Notes: a model not told the origin generated them from the letters alone. Numbered from the stretch's first letter, positions 27,510-37,596 are shown. The stretch: DNA of 64,000 nt from Dethiobacter sp. (GCA_018333635.1 JAGXTL010000060.1:1-64000); one strand, 5' to 3'. Numbers and translations are program-made.

Positions 27510-27601
27510 AAATAATTTTGGTAACAACTGAAAAATTCAAGCTCCGTTTTCGGCGTGAAAGGCCTCTCTCGTGAGCGCTTGAACAAGGGGCCTGATTTGA
27601 T

Positions 27602-27677
27602 TGGTGAGCCATGATGGATTCGAACCATCGACACCCTGATTAAAAGTCAGGTGCTCTACCGACTGAGCTAATGGCTC
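27602..27677 (-). tRNA. tRNA-Lys (UUU)
   Basis: A 76-base cloverleaf on the minus strand: acceptor stem GAGCCAT/ATGGCTC, D-arm GCTC...GAGC, anticodon arm CCTGA/TCAGG with loop CTTTTAA (anticodon TTT), T-arm GATGG-TTCGAAT-CCATC, and an encoded CCA end. It lies 65 bases after purA and is probably processed from that transcript or a short one of its own. Confidence 0.97.
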
Positions 27678-27742
27678 ACAACTCCTACGGGAGTTTATGT
27701 TACTATATTAACGGCTTACTGTCAACGACCAGGCGTCGCCTG

Positions 27743-29026
27743 TTAAAATATTTCATGCAAAACTTTCGTCTGCAAACGCTCCGGGCCGACCGATACGAGG
27801 GCTACCGGCACACCGAGTAATTGTGCAACACGGCGAACATATGCTTTAGCTGTTTCCGGAAAATCCTCAAACCGTACTACGCCAGATAAGTCTTCCTGCC
27901 AGCCGGGCAGCTCCTCAAAAACAGGCTCACAAGACTCCAGTGCCTTCAAACTGGCCGGGACATGAGTAATAAGCTCACCGCGGAGGCGGTAAGCGGTACA
28001 AATTTTTATTGTCTCAAATCCGGCAAGGACATCAAGCAAAGTCAGCGCCAGAAAACTCAGTCCGTTAATGCGACAGGCATGGCGCAAAACGACCGTGTCC
28101 AGCCATCCGATTCTGCGCGGCCGACCGGTCGTAGTGCCGTATTCTCTGCCGATTTTCCGAATTCTGTCAGCCGTGGCCCCTGTAATTTCTGAGGGGAAAG
28201 GTCCGTCGCCAACGCGGGTGGTATATGCCTTGGCAACACCCACCACATGTTTGATTCGCAGCGGACCGATTCCTGTTCCGCTGCAAGCTCCGCCGGCAGT
28301 TGGTGACGAAGAAGTGACGTAAGGATATGTTCCGTGATCAAGATCCAACATCGTCCCTTGAGCCCCTTCAAACAATACCTTTTTATTCTCGAGGATTAAC
28401 GCTTCCAGCAGCACGCTGGTATCAGTAATATATGGCCGCAGGATCTCGGCATACTGCCTGAACTCCTCCACAATCCGTTCTAAGTTAACAGGCTCTTCAC
28501 CATAAACTTTGGCGAGAAGCATATTTTTGACTTCCAAAACGGCAGAAAGCTTCTCCCTGAGGTCCAGCTCGTCCAGCAAGTCTGCCACACGCATACCGAC
28601 ACGATTCACTTTGTCCATGTAGGCTGGGCCGATTCCGCGCAGAGTGGTGCCGATTTTGCCTTCTCCGCGTTGCTTCTCGTCCAGTTCATCCAGCAATTTA
28701 TGGTAGGGCATTACCAGATGAGCCCGATCACTAATCCGCAGCTGTGCAAGATCAATATTTCGCTCCTGCAGTCCAGTCATTTCCTTAACCAGCGCAGCAG
28801 GATCGAGCACTACCCCGTTGCCAATCACACATATTTTCCCCGGATAAAGAATTCCGGAGGGAATCAGGTGCAGCTTAAATACTTGCTCTGCCACATTGAG
28901 TGTGTGGCCCGCATTTGTGCCTCCCTGGTAGCGGACGACAACATCGGCCTTTTCGGCAAGAAAATCTGTAACTTTCCCCTTGCCTTCATCTCCCCATTGC
29001 GCACCGATTAAAACAACTGTCGACAT
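27743..29026 (-). CDS. purA: Adenylosuccinate synthetase
   Basis: A 427-residue GTP-dependent enzyme that joins IMP and aspartate in AMP synthesis. Seen: GAQWGDEGKGKVTD at the N-terminus, GGTNAGHT, KIGTTLRGIGPAYMDK and the C-terminal GPERLQT. Length and motifs are normal. It lies about 50 bases downstream of dnaB, as in many Firmicutes near the origin. The ribosome site AAAGGAG precedes the ATG. Confidence 0.97.
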   Translation of the reverse strand: MSTVVLIGAQWGDEGKGKVTDFLAEKADVVVRYQGGTNAGHTLNVAEQVFKLHLIPSGILYPGKICVIGNGVVLDPAALVKEMTGLQERNIDLAQLRISDRAHLVMPYHKLLDELDEKQRGEGKIGTTLRGIGPAYMDKVNRVGMRVADLLDELDLREKLSAVLEVKNMLLAKVYGEEPVNLERIVEEFRQYAEILRPYITDTSVLLEALILENKKVLFEGAQGTMLDLDHGTYPYVTSSSPTAGGACSGTGIGPLRIKHVVGVAKAYTTRVGDGPFPSEITGATADRIRKIGREYGTTTGRPRRIGWLDTVVLRHACRINGLSFLALTLLDVLAGFETIKICTAYRLRGELITHVPASLKALESCEPVFEELPGWQEDLSGVVRFEDFPETAKAYVRRVAQLLGVPVALVSVGPERLQTKVLHEIF

Positions 29027-29075
29027 ACAGCCTCACTCCTTTAGCCATCCTCAATTTTTCAAAAGTCTGCCTGCT

Positions 29076-30434
29076 TCAGCAAGCATCAGACTGTTTTTCA
29101 TGGGCATGCTCCCGAGAAACGCTAAGGAATTTATTATGGTTTTCCTTAAAGAAGAGATGGATATTACCCACCGGGCCGTTACGCTGTTTGGCAATGATAA
29201 TCTCAGTATCATTTCTATTTTCCGAATTCTGATTATAATAACTTTCACGGTAAATAAATGCCACGATATCGGCGTTTGCTTCAATGCCGCCTGATTCCAA
29301 CAAATCGCTAAGGACGGGACGTTTTTTCTCACGCTGTTCCACCGCCCGAGACAACTGAGAAAGTGCGACTACCGGCACATCCAATTCTTTGGCCAACGCT
29401 TTCAACGAACGAGAAATCGCCGAGATTTCCTGCTGCCTGTTTTCCGTACGTTCACTGCCGCGCATTAGCTGCAGATAGTCAATAAAAATGGCGGAAAGGC
29501 CATGTTCCGCCTTCAGCCTGCGCGCTTTAGCGCGCACCTCCATCACAGAGATGGCGGGCGTATCGTCAATAAAAAGCGGCGCTTCCGCCAAAGGCCCGGC
29601 AGCCTTAGTTAACCTGGGATAATCTTCATCAGAGAGAAAGCCGCGGCGCAGGCGCTGAGCATCGATATTGGCTTGGGCACATAAAATTCGCTGTACCAGC
29701 TGCTCTTTTGACATTTCCAACGAGAACACTGCTACCGGCAGCTTTTCATTTACGGCAATATGCTGGGCGATATTCAGCGCTAAAGTGGTTTTACCCATGC
29801 TGGGACGGGCCGCCAAAATAATTAGGTCTGCATTTTGAAAACCGCAAGTAATGTTGTCAAGGTCGGGGAACCCGGTCGGGACGCCAGTTACGCCACCTTT
29901 ATTGCCCCATAATTTGTCAATCCGGTCAAAGGCGCCCTTCAAAACCTCTTTCATACTGGCAAAACCCTGCGGGCTCGAGCGCTGAGAAACTTCAAAAATG
30001 GCACGCTCCGCCTCATCGAGAATTTCATCCACTTCCTCTTTCGCCTCAAAACAACGGGTCACAATGCGGGTCGCTGTACTAATCAACGAGCGGAGCACCG
30101 CTTTCTCCCGCACAATCTGTGCATAGTAGCCCACATTAGCCGCGGTGGGCACAGTATTTGCTAGAACTGTAAGGTAGCCCATGCCGCCAACTGATTCTAA
30201 TTGGTTCTGACCGCGCAGTTCTTCCGGCAGCGTAACTAAATCCACCGGTTCCCCCCTTTCGCTGAGAGCGACAACGGCCTGGAATATTTTCCGATGACCT
30301 TCGCGGTAAAAATCTCCGAACCTCAACAGCTCAATGGCTGTTATAATGGCATCCTTATCAAGAAGCATGGCTCCCAGAACAGACTGTTCTGCCTCCATGT
30401 TTTGCGGCGGAATACGCTCCAAGGCTTGACTCAT
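29076..30434 (-). CDS. dnaB: Replicative DNA helicase DnaB
   Basis: A 452-residue RecA-fold hexameric helicase: N-terminal primase-interaction domain (PPQNMEAEQSVLGAMLLD), linker, and ATPase with Walker A ARPSMGKTTLALN, Walker B AIFIDYLQLMRG and the SRAVEQRE.KRP.LSDLLESG segment. This is the helicase called DnaC in Bacillus. It follows lonC and rplI, the common Firmicute order. It unwinds the fork loaded at oriC about 22 kb away. Confidence 0.97.
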   Translation of the reverse strand: MSQALERIPPQNMEAEQSVLGAMLLDKDAIITAIELLRFGDFYREGHRKIFQAVVALSERGEPVDLVTLPEELRGQNQLESVGGMGYLTVLANTVPTAANVGYYAQIVREKAVLRSLISTATRIVTRCFEAKEEVDEILDEAERAIFEVSQRSSPQGFASMKEVLKGAFDRIDKLWGNKGGVTGVPTGFPDLDNITCGFQNADLIILAARPSMGKTTLALNIAQHIAVNEKLPVAVFSLEMSKEQLVQRILCAQANIDAQRLRRGFLSDEDYPRLTKAAGPLAEAPLFIDDTPAISVMEVRAKARRLKAEHGLSAIFIDYLQLMRGSERTENRQQEISAISRSLKALAKELDVPVVALSQLSRAVEQREKKRPVLSDLLESGGIEANADIVAFIYRESYYNQNSENRNDTEIIIAKQRNGPVGNIHLFFKENHNKFLSVSREHAHEKQSDAC

Positions 30435-30458
30435 TCGTTTACCTCTTCTCTAAGCAAC

Positions 30459-32399
30459 TTAGGCCTCTCTCCCGGCAATTTCCTTTTCCCTGCCACCGAA
30501 CAAATAGGGAAGCGCCTCATCCACCGTAGCAACCGGAACTACAGTAACTCCTCCAGGCAAAGCCGGAATGTTGTCTTTGTTTTCCAGCGGGACGATTACA
30601 ATCGGAATGCCGGCTAGGCGGGCACCGTAAATCTTTTCTGAAATTCCTCCCACCGGTCGCACATGCCCCTGCAAGGAAACTTCACCTGTGACTGCCACCT
30701 GTTGCGCCACAGGCCAGCCTTTAATTGCACTCAGCAGCGCGACAACTACCGCAAGGCCGGCTGACGGGCCGTCAATCCTGCCCCCACCAATCACATTTAC
30801 ATGCAGATCAAAGTTCTGCAAATCATCCCCGGTCAAACGGCGGATAACTGCTGCCGCATTAAAAACAGAGTCACGGGCCATGCTTCCGGCCGTCTCATTA
30901 AAACGCAGAACTCCCTTACCCTGTTGGCGGGCAGGAAAAGCCACCGCCTCTATTTCAAGCACACCGCCTAAATAACCGCTGACTCCCAGTCCAAACACTT
31001 TGCCGGAAAGTTCTCCGGCAGCATTTTTTTGTGGCGCATTAGAAATGTAGCGACCGGCCCGCAAAGATTCGAGCACAAGCTCTCTCTCGATCAGCACCGC
31101 CCCGTTTTCAGCGGTGTGGGCCTTCCTCAGCAATGCTAAGCCAAAGGCATCGGCAACCAGATTAACTGCCTGTCGTCCTTCTGTGGTGTAATCACTGATG
31201 ATGCGCGCCACACCATCTGCCAGCTGCACCTTCAGTTTTTGCGCAGCTTCTGTAACGATTTTTTCCACGTCTGCCGGCGTCAACGGTTCAAAGAAGACGG
31301 CTGTACAACGTGAACGCAGCGCGGGATTTATATCCTCGGGCAAACGAGTGGTAGCGCCAATCAACACAAAATCAGCCGGAGCACCTTCATCAAAAAGTTT
31401 GCGGATATATTGAGGAACGTGGCTATCAGAGGGATCATAATAAGCAGAATCAAACTGAACTTTTTTATCTTCCAGTACTTTTAACAGCTTGCTCTGCAGG
31501 TGGATATCCAATTCGCCAATCTCATCAATAAAGAGAATGCCGCCATGGGCCTCTGTTACCAGACCAGGTTTTGGCTCAGGAACGCCGCCGTCCACTAAAT
31601 CTCTTTTTGCTCCCTGATAAATCGGATCGTGCACAGAGCCTAAAAGCGGATTAGTCGTCTCCCGGGGATCCCAGCGCAGCGTGGTGCCGTCGACTTCCAC
31701 AAACGGTGCCTGCGCAGCAAAAACACTTTGCCTCATGCTTTTAGCCGCTTCAAGTGCCAAGCGAGCCGCCGTAGTCTTTCCGACCCCGGGCGGGCCGTAA
31801 ATAATCATATGCTGAGGATAGGGAGAAGCCAACTTGGCCATTAAGGCCTGGACAGCCGCCTCCTGTCCTACAATTTCCGAGAGAACAGCCGGGCGCAGTA
31901 TCTCCATTGCTGAGCTGTTTAATTTCACACTTCTCATCTTTTCAAGTCGAGCATATTTTTTTAAAGTCTGAGGGTTTTCCGACCCTCCTTGTTCTTTAAT
32001 TAACTGACGCTTCACTTCTAAAATATATTCCTCATGCTTTTCCTGCATTTTTTCAGCCACTTTACGCTCAAGAGACTCTTCCACTGCGCGGCGGGCAATT
32101 TGGTCTGCCAGTTCGTCGTAGAGCTCCTGCAACGCCAGTGGCAGCTCCTCTAGGCTAGGCGGCTGGTCTAACGCAGGGTTTTCATAAACAATCCGTTGCA
32201 GACCCAAAACCCGCTCTTCTATAGTGCGTGAGCGGATTAAGGTCAGAGCTTCCAGTTTCCCTGCCTTCAGAATTAACTTATCTGCCCCCAGCATATTTGC
32301 AAGCAAGGCATAGACCGCATTAATTTCTCGCTTCAATTGCGCGTTGCTATCTCGGCCGGCTGTCTTCTGTGAGATTCTTGATGTCATTAGTTTGCTCAT
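30459..32399 (-). CDS. lonC: Lon-family ATP-dependent protease, sporulation-associated LonC type
   Basis: A 646-residue protein: an N-terminal coiled region, an AAA+ domain with Walker A GPPGVGKTTAARL and Walker B GGILFIDEIGELD, and a C-terminal Lon peptidase domain with catalytic Ser in GPSAGLAVV and Lys in GGISEKIYGA. It lacks the Lon N-terminal substrate domain. It matches the 'spore_lon_C' group of spore-forming Clostridia, which lies between rplI and dnaB, as here. Role in sporulation is by family association. AAGGAG precedes ATG 32399. Confidence 0.88.
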   Translation of the reverse strand: MSKLMTSRISQKTAGRDSNAQLKREINAVYALLANMLGADKLILKAGKLEALTLIRSRTIEERVLGLQRIVYENPALDQPPSLEELPLALQELYDELADQIARRAVEESLERKVAEKMQEKHEEYILEVKRQLIKEQGGSENPQTLKKYARLEKMRSVKLNSSAMEILRPAVLSEIVGQEAAVQALMAKLASPYPQHMIIYGPPGVGKTTAARLALEAAKSMRQSVFAAQAPFVEVDGTTLRWDPRETTNPLLGSVHDPIYQGAKRDLVDGGVPEPKPGLVTEAHGGILFIDEIGELDIHLQSKLLKVLEDKKVQFDSAYYDPSDSHVPQYIRKLFDEGAPADFVLIGATTRLPEDINPALRSRCTAVFFEPLTPADVEKIVTEAAQKLKVQLADGVARIISDYTTEGRQAVNLVADAFGLALLRKAHTAENGAVLIERELVLESLRAGRYISNAPQKNAAGELSGKVFGLGVSGYLGGVLEIEAVAFPARQQGKGVLRFNETAGSMARDSVFNAAAVIRRLTGDDLQNFDLHVNVIGGGRIDGPSAGLAVVVALLSAIKGWPVAQQVAVTGEVSLQGHVRPVGGISEKIYGARLAGIPIVIVPLENKDNIPALPGGVTVVPVATVDEALPYLFGGREKEIAGREA

Positions 32400-32414
32400 A
32401 GTTTGGAAAACTCC

Positions 32415-32858
32415 TTATTTTGAAGTAACAATAATTTCTAAAGTTGCTTCTACATTTGAGTGCAGCTTTACACGCGCAGGAAACGTACCTAACGATTTAA
32501 GCTGTTCGGGCAACTCAATTTTGCGCTTATCCACGGAAAAGCCCTGTTTTTTTAGCGCTGCTGCCACATCGGCACTGGTTACGGAACCAAAAAGTCGGCC
32601 GCCTTCTCCTGCCTGGGCAGTAATTTCCACTTTGATCCCGGCCATTTTTGCAGCAACCGCTTGCGCGGCAGCTAAAACCTTTGCTTTTTTTCCGGCTGCA
32701 GCCTCTGCCTGTTGTTGGTGTTGTTTCAAATGTCCCGCGCTTGCTTCCACAGCCAAGCCGCGAGGCAGCAGAAAGTTGCGAGCATAACCTTCCGCTACTT
32801 CTTTGATTTCACCCGTTTTACCCAACGCCTTGACATCCTGCAATAAGATCACTTTCAC
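32415..32858 (-). CDS. rplI: 50S ribosomal protein L9
   Basis: A 147-residue protein with the L9 signature [35 protein letters not shown] at the N-terminus, a long connecting helix and a C-terminal rRNA-binding domain. GTG 32858 is the start: GAGGAGG precedes it, and the protein begins there in the family. lonC follows after 15 bases. The preceding 300 bases hold a terminator and a hairpin motif. Confidence 0.97.
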   Translation of the reverse strand: MKVILLQDVKALGKTGEIKEVAEGYARNFLLPRGLAVEASAGHLKQHQQQAEAAAGKKAKVLAAAQAVAAKMAGIKVEITAQAGEGGRLFGSVTSADVAAALKKQGFSVDKRKIELPEQLKSLGTFPARVKLHSNVEATLEIIVTSK

Positions 32859-33015
32859 TTGAAAAACCTCCTCATTCAGCCCTATGCACAAATCATGACA
32901 GCTAACTGTTACCTTGTTCTGCAAGCCGTCAGCAATTTCCTGCCTGCGCATGCCGGCTATCTTTTGCTAATTTTGATAGTTTGCGTCATAATTTCCTGCG
33001 CAGGGATTGCTAAGA

Positions 33016-33035
33016 GGGGGATTCCCCCTTATTCT
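33016..33035. repeat. GGGGGATTCCCCC hairpin motif, copy 1
   Basis: A 13-base palindrome followed by TTATTCT, in the 302-base gap between rplI and rpsR. The same palindrome followed by TTACTCT occurs in the dnaA leader at 52515-52534. The gap holds no gene; apart from this motif and the rpsR terminator nothing else is recognised, and a promoter for rplI could not be placed confidently. Confidence 0.5.
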
Positions 33036-33096
33036 CGCGGGGTTGCTCCGGACCGCCACGTCAGCCGAAAGGTTGACAACCTCTGGGCACGCCGCA

Positions 33097-33137
33097 AATA
33101 AAAAGGTGTCTCAAATATTGCTTTGAGACACCTTTTA
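33097..33137 (-). terminator. Strong terminator after rpsR
   Basis: A 12-base stem AGGTGTCTCAAA/TTTGAGACACCT (33104-33115 with 33122-33133). On the minus strand it is followed by TTTTTATTT. It closes the rpsF-ssb-rpsR transcript 24 bases after rpsR. Confidence 0.9.
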
Positions 33138-33160
33138 TGTGTTTAGCTACAGCCCCGTTG

Positions 33161-33391
33161 TTACTCCGCGCTGTAAGGCAATAGCGCGATATTACGGGCT
33201 CTTTTAATAGCAATAGTCAACTGGCGCTGGTGCTTAGCACAGTTGCCGGAGATCCGCCGAGGTAAAATCTTCCCCCGCTCCGTAATAAAGCGAGCCATCT
33301 TACTAATCACTTTGTAATCGATAAATTCAGCTTTATCAACACAAAAGTTACAGACTTTCCGTTTGCCTCTACGACCACGATCTTTACGCAT
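33161..33391 (-). CDS. rpsR: 30S ribosomal protein S18
   Basis: A 76-residue protein with the zinc-ribbon-like N-terminus KVCNFC and the core [48 protein letters not shown]. Two N-terminal cysteines plus a later Cys/His suggest a zinc-binding (C+) paralogue. ATG 33391 has GAGGAGG upstream. It is the last gene of the rpsF-ssb-rpsR operon. Confidence 0.97.
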   Translation of the reverse strand: MRKDRGRRGKRKVCNFCVDKAEFIDYKVISKMARFITERGKILPRRISGNCAKHQRQLTIAIKRARNIALLPYSAE

Positions 33392-33451
33392 ACAAAAACC
33401 TCCTCTGCCGGAAGTAAAATTCAACGCCCTCAAGCGTCGTTGCTATTTAAA

Positions 33452-33844
33452 TTAAAAGGGGACATCTTCTTCTCCGAGCATGGAGCCCTCAAATGCGGGT
33501 GTCTGATCTAACGAGCGCTTTTCCTTGCTATCCAAGAACTGAACACTGTCAGCCACAACTTCAGTGGCCGTCCGGCGCTGTCCCTCCCGATCTTCATAAG
33601 AACGAATCTGCAAGCGACCGTCTACTGCTACCAGACTTCCCTTCCCTAAAAACTTGGCGCAGTTTTCCGCCTGAGCCTGCCAGACAACAATAGGAATAAA
33701 ATCTGTTTCCTTTTGCTGCCCCTGCTGAGAGAACCGCCGATTAACAGCCAGCGTAAAGGTGGCAACCGCAACACCTTTTGCCGGCGTATATTTTAGTTCG
33801 GGATCCTTTGTTAAGCGGCCAATAAGCACGATACGATTAAGCAC
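33452..33844 (-). CDS. ssb: Single-stranded DNA-binding protein
   Basis: A 130-residue OB-fold protein starting [20 protein letters not shown], with the acidic partner-binding tip EEDVPF at the C-terminus. It coats single-stranded DNA at the fork and recruits repair proteins through that tip. The linker is short. GTG 33844 follows GGTGGTGGA. It lies between rpsF and rpsR, the conserved Firmicute arrangement. Confidence 0.97.
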   Translation of the reverse strand: MLNRIVLIGRLTKDPELKYTPAKGVAVATFTLAVNRRFSQQGQQKETDFIPIVVWQAQAENCAKFLGKGSLVAVDGRLQIRSYEDREGQRRTATEVVADSVQFLDSKEKRSLDQTPAFEGSMLGEEDVPF

Positions 33845-33865
33845 TTCATTCCACCACCCACAAGA

Positions 33866-34156
33866 TCATTCTCCTTCTTTTACAATGAGGTAACGAATAA
33901 CATCGTCAGAAATTTTGAAGTTCCGTTCCAACTCAGCGGTTACACCCGCTGCAGCAGAATAGTTGAAGAGCACATAATACCCTTCACGAAACTTCTTCAT
34001 TACCTCATAGGCCAGTTTACGACGTCCCATGCGATTAACGTTCGTCACTTCGCCATTTTGCGCCTCGATAATGCCTTTAAATTTTTCTACCAACGCATCA
34101 TAAGCTTCATTTTCCTGCTCGGGCCTCAAAATAAACATGGTTTCGTATTTTAGCAA
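33866..34156 (-). CDS. rpsF: 30S ribosomal protein S6
   Basis: A 96-residue protein with the S6 core YETMFILRPEQE, GRRKLAYEVMKKFREGYYVLFNY and a typical end VIRYLIVKEGE. A TTG start at 34156 is used, with AGGAGGTGA upstream. It heads the rpsF-ssb-rpsR operon, with a promoter at 34225-34253 and a small leader hairpin that could be the site where S6:S18 regulates the operon. Confidence 0.96.
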   Translation of the reverse strand: MLKYETMFILRPEQENEAYDALVEKFKGIIEAQNGEVTNVNRMGRRKLAYEVMKKFREGYYVLFNYSAAAGVTAELERNFKISDDVIRYLIVKEGE

Positions 34157-34189
34157 GGCCTATTCACCTCCTCCCTATGGTCTATGGCC

Positions 34190-34253
34190 TCCGTCAAATA
34201 CGGAAGCAGGGAAGTACATCCTACATAGTACCATAATCAGCCAGCCATTACAA
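34190..34253 (-). promoter_or_regulatory. rpsF promoter and leader hairpin
   Basis: Minus strand TTGTAA (34253-34248), 17-base spacer, TACTAT (34230-34225). In the following leader a hairpin TCCGT-ATTTG-ACGGA (34204-34190) precedes the ribosome site. Bacterial rpsF leaders often carry an S6:S18-binding hairpin; whether this is one was not tested. Confidence 0.55.
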
Positions 34254-34308
34254 GCCCACCTGCAACTCTTAACTGGTCTGAAACAGAGCTTTCTCATTTA
34301 TGCACAAG

Positions 34309-34503
34309 CTATCCTGTTACTGTCGTCTTAACGACTTCCCGCACGCCTTTTTCAAACTTAGCGCGGGGGAGCATTAAGCTTCGTCCGCACTGGACACATT
34401 TAATCCGAAAATCCATGCCGATCCGGACAACTTCCCATATCTCACTGCCACAAGGATGCGGTTTTTTCATGCGAACTCTCTGACCAACGGCAAAATCAGC
34501 CAA
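34309..34503 (-). CDS. DUF951 family small protein
   Basis: A 64-residue protein matching the DUF951 family: VGQRVRMKKPHPCGSEIWEVVRIGMDFRIKCVQCGRSLMLPR. It contains a CG...CVQCG cysteine arrangement suggestive of one bound metal. The family is common near rpsF/ychF in Firmicutes and has no known role; the fold is likely a small beta-barrel. A TTG start follows AAGGGGGAG. It lies between the MscS channel gene and rpsF. Confidence 0.85.
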   Translation of the reverse strand: MADFAVGQRVRMKKPHPCGSEIWEVVRIGMDFRIKCVQCGRSLMLPRAKFEKGVREVVKTTVTG

Positions 34504-34561
34504 CTATACGCTCCCCCTTGTCGTTGTTGCAGCATAACTGCCCCTTCTGCTGGCAGGGAAT

Positions 34562-35377
34562 TTAAATGCCTTTTTCAGCGAACTTCTTTTTGATTAACCG
34601 GCGCATCTCACGCTCCACTTGCCATTGCTTCATTGCCACAGTATGGGCGGCAATACTAATTTGCACAAAAGCATCGCTTAAGTCTGTCACACCCAACACG
34701 GTAGGTCCCTCCACCACGCTAGGCTCACCTTGCGCATATTCGCGCATCAATTCTGCTAGAAGCGCCAGAACTTCGTCAACATCCTTATCATGGGAGATCC
34801 TTACGTCAATCATCGCACGCATATTGCCGCGTGTTCTGTTGGTTACCGCTTCTATTCTGCCATTCGGTATAATATGGACCTCGCCGCTGAAGTCACGAAT
34901 TTTAGTAATCCGCAGCCCCAACTCTTCCACCTCCCCGCTAAAAGCGCCGACGGTAATAAAATCGCCTACGGAAAACTGGTCTTCCAGTATCAGGAAAAAA
35001 CCGGAAATAACGTCCCTGACCAAATTCTGTGCGCCGAAACCTACAGCCAAACCGACAATCCCCGCTCCCGCCAGAATGGGGCCTATATCCATAATCTGTA
35101 AGCGACTTAGCACCGTTACCACAGTCAGCGCATAAACGGTATAGCGCCAGATAGATTTAAGCAGCGGCACTAGGGTTTTTGCCTTGCCTTCCTTAATCAC
35201 AAGTGAGGGGGCAAGGAGCTTTTCGATGAAGGCATGGCCAAAATGAAGAGCAAAACGGGCAAAAACAATAATTACCAGCACAGCAAAAACTCTTGCTCCC
35301 CAAGAAAGAGCAAGAGGGAGCAGAAACTGCTCAGCCGATGCACGAGACAAGTCCAGTTGTTGCAATTCTTGAACCAT
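34562..35377 (-). CDS. Mechanosensitive ion channel, MscS family
   Basis: A 271-residue membrane protein with three helices (about residues 30-130). The third is the pore helix and runs into the MscS signature VGLAVGFGAQNLVRDVISGFFLILEDQFSVGDFITV, followed by a soluble beta domain. It is of the short YkuT-like type. It releases solutes on osmotic downshock. The gene lies between adk and DUF951 with short gaps; ribosome site GGGAGATG precedes the ATG. Confidence 0.92.
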   Translation of the reverse strand: MVQELQQLDLSRASAEQFLLPLALSWGARVFAVLVIIVFARFALHFGHAFIEKLLAPSLVIKEGKAKTLVPLLKSIWRYTVYALTVVTVLSRLQIMDIGPILAGAGIVGLAVGFGAQNLVRDVISGFFLILEDQFSVGDFITVGAFSGEVEELGLRITKIRDFSGEVHIIPNGRIEAVTNRTRGNMRAMIDVRISHDKDVDEVLALLAELMREYAQGEPSVVEGPTVLGVTDLSDAFVQISIAAHTVAMKQWQVEREMRRLIKKKFAEKGI

Positions 35378-35404
35378 GCCATCTCCCTGTTTTACGAATT
35401 ATCT

Positions 35405-36094
<690 letters not shown>

Positions 36095-36167
36095 CTAACC
36101 TATTCTGCCCAAGACTGGCAAACTCCTGCATCAGCTACAATAAAAAAGACGCTGTTTTATCAAATCG

Positions 36168-36189
36168 GCAGGGCGGGTTGTGGCCCTGC
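36168..36189. repeat. Hairpin after the CvpA gene
   Basis: Seven-base arms GCAGGGC/GCCCTGC around an 8-base loop, 17 bases past the cvpA-like stop. No adjoining T-run; a weak terminator or mRNA-stabilising hairpin. Confidence 0.4.
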
Positions 36190-36205
36190 GTACCTATTCT
36201 CGTTC

Positions 36206-36847
36206 CTAGAGGATAAACGCCAAAACATGGGCTGTAACCAGATATAGATAAGATCCGCTCAGATCCTGCCCCAGAAAGGCGCTAGCCGTAAAGATGGAGA
36301 GCGCATCCAAGAGAACACAGCAGAGCAAAGAAAGCAGCAACCCGCAGAGTGAACCGATTATCAGTCCGGAAAAACGTTGCGACTCCGTGATGTTGTTGCA
36401 TTTAAGCTTTTGGCGCCCAACTCTTAAAATCAAAGTGAAGGCGACTGCCAAAAAATAAAAAAATACTATTACAGCTAAAAATCGTATCATCATTTCCCCC
36501 ACCGCCTGAGAAGCGGCTACCTGGCTGAAGGCTGCTATTGTCTCTGGCTCTTCCGCCAGACGCTGCATCACAGCGCCGGCCAAGGGCGGCAACTGAAAGT
36601 CAAAAGAACCTGTTGCACCCACATGTAAAAGCTCCGCCAGAGAACGGGAAATTAATCTGCCAAAAAATCTCTCAGCCTGCCACTCTAGGCTTAAATACAG
36701 GGAAAATGGTTTTTGTAAATAGAGCGCCACCAACAGCGCTGCAACCAGGCCGCAAAACCTGAGAACCATCTGTCTGCCCCCAAGCAGATACCCATTAGCA
36801 GAATGCCAGAGCATCACTGTCAGCGCGGCAAGATCAACCCAGGACAT
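36206..36847 (-). CDS. CvpA-family membrane protein
   Basis: A 213-residue integral membrane protein with about four helices, starting MSWVDLAALTVMLWHSANGYLLGG and ending with a hydrophobic C-terminus. The spacing and the opening helix with a Gly-rich turn resemble the CvpA/colicin V production family. Sequence support is moderate because these proteins diverge quickly. ATG 36847 has AGGAGG upstream. It is divergent from the neighbouring yyaC. Confidence 0.65.
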   Translation of the reverse strand: MSWVDLAALTVMLWHSANGYLLGGRQMVLRFCGLVAALLVALYLQKPFSLYLSLEWQAERFFGRLISRSLAELLHVGATGSFDFQLPPLAGAVMQRLAEEPETIAAFSQVAASQAVGEMMIRFLAVIVFFYFLAVAFTLILRVGRQKLKCNNITESQRFSGLIIGSLCGLLLSLLCCVLLDALSIFTASAFLGQDLSGSYLYLVTAHVLAFIL

Positions 36848-36981
36848 GAAAACGCCTCCTGCCGATTTTGATGCCGCCTCCCGGGAAACAACATAGTCCC
36901 CCGCTATCTTTCCTCTGCAACACATAATGCGAAGATAAAGTTAGTATACTATGGCATAATTATTCTTAGCGGAGGTTCAAT

Positions 36982-37596
36982 ATGTCCAGCTTCAGAAAGC
37001 TCTTTTCAAGCGAGGAGAAAAAACCGTCTCGCGTGGCAGGCTCAGATCCATTTGCCGTTCAAAAAGTCAAAAGAACCTTGCAACGTCTGATGCGGGAAAA
37101 CTTTCGGCAAGAGGTGGACCAGCTTGTGGTACTATGCATCGGCACTGATCGTTCTACCGGCGATGCTTTGGGACCGCTGATTGGCACAAAACTCAGCCGT
37201 CTGCAGCCGAAAATGGTTTTTGTCTATGGCACACTTGAAGAACCGGTCCATGCCGTAAACTTACTGGAAACTATAAACAAAATTAAAAAAATCTATGCCA
37301 GTCCCTTTATTATTGCCATAGACGCCTGCCTTGGTCGCCTAGAAAGCGTGGGATCTATCGATGTCGGGGCAGGTTCACTGCGCCCCGGCGCAGGGGTCAA
37401 TAAGGACTTGCCCAGCGTTGGCAATATTTATATTAGCGGTATTGTAAACGTATGCGGTTTTCTGGAATATTTCGTCCTGCAAAACACCCGCCTAAGCCTG
37501 GTAATGCACTTAGCCGAAACCATAGCCCGTGCCCTCTACTTCAGCTTCGAAGACAATGAACATATAGAATCAATGAAGAAATCCGTCCTGACATAA
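36982..37596 (+). CDS. yyaC: Spore protease YyaC (DUF1256)
   Basis: A 204-residue protein of the YyaC/GPR-like family. It has LVVLCIGTDRSTGDALGPLIGTKL, the aspartates in IIAIDACLGR, and GAGSLRPGAGVNKDLPSVGNIYISGIVN. It is found only in endospore formers and is related to the germination protease GPR. ATG 36982 has GGAGG upstream. The gene lies alone on the plus strand, as in Bacillus where it is near the origin. A sporulation sigma-factor promoter could not be assigned with confidence. Its presence supports a spore-forming host. Confidence 0.92.
   Translation: MSSFRKLFSSEEKKPSRVAGSDPFAVQKVKRTLQRLMRENFRQEVDQLVVLCIGTDRSTGDALGPLIGTKLSRLQPKMVFVYGTLEEPVHAVNLLETINKIKKIYASPFIIAIDACLGRLESVGSIDVGAGSLRPGAGVNKDLPSVGNIYISGIVNVCGFLEYFVLQNTRLSLVMHLAETIARALYFSFEDNEHIESMKKSVLT

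Noticed and set aside
36925-36981. Sporulation sigma-factor promoter before yyaC
   Set aside because: ATA and CATAATT elements can be paired as a sigma-E-like promoter, but spacing and sequence fit too loosely to call.
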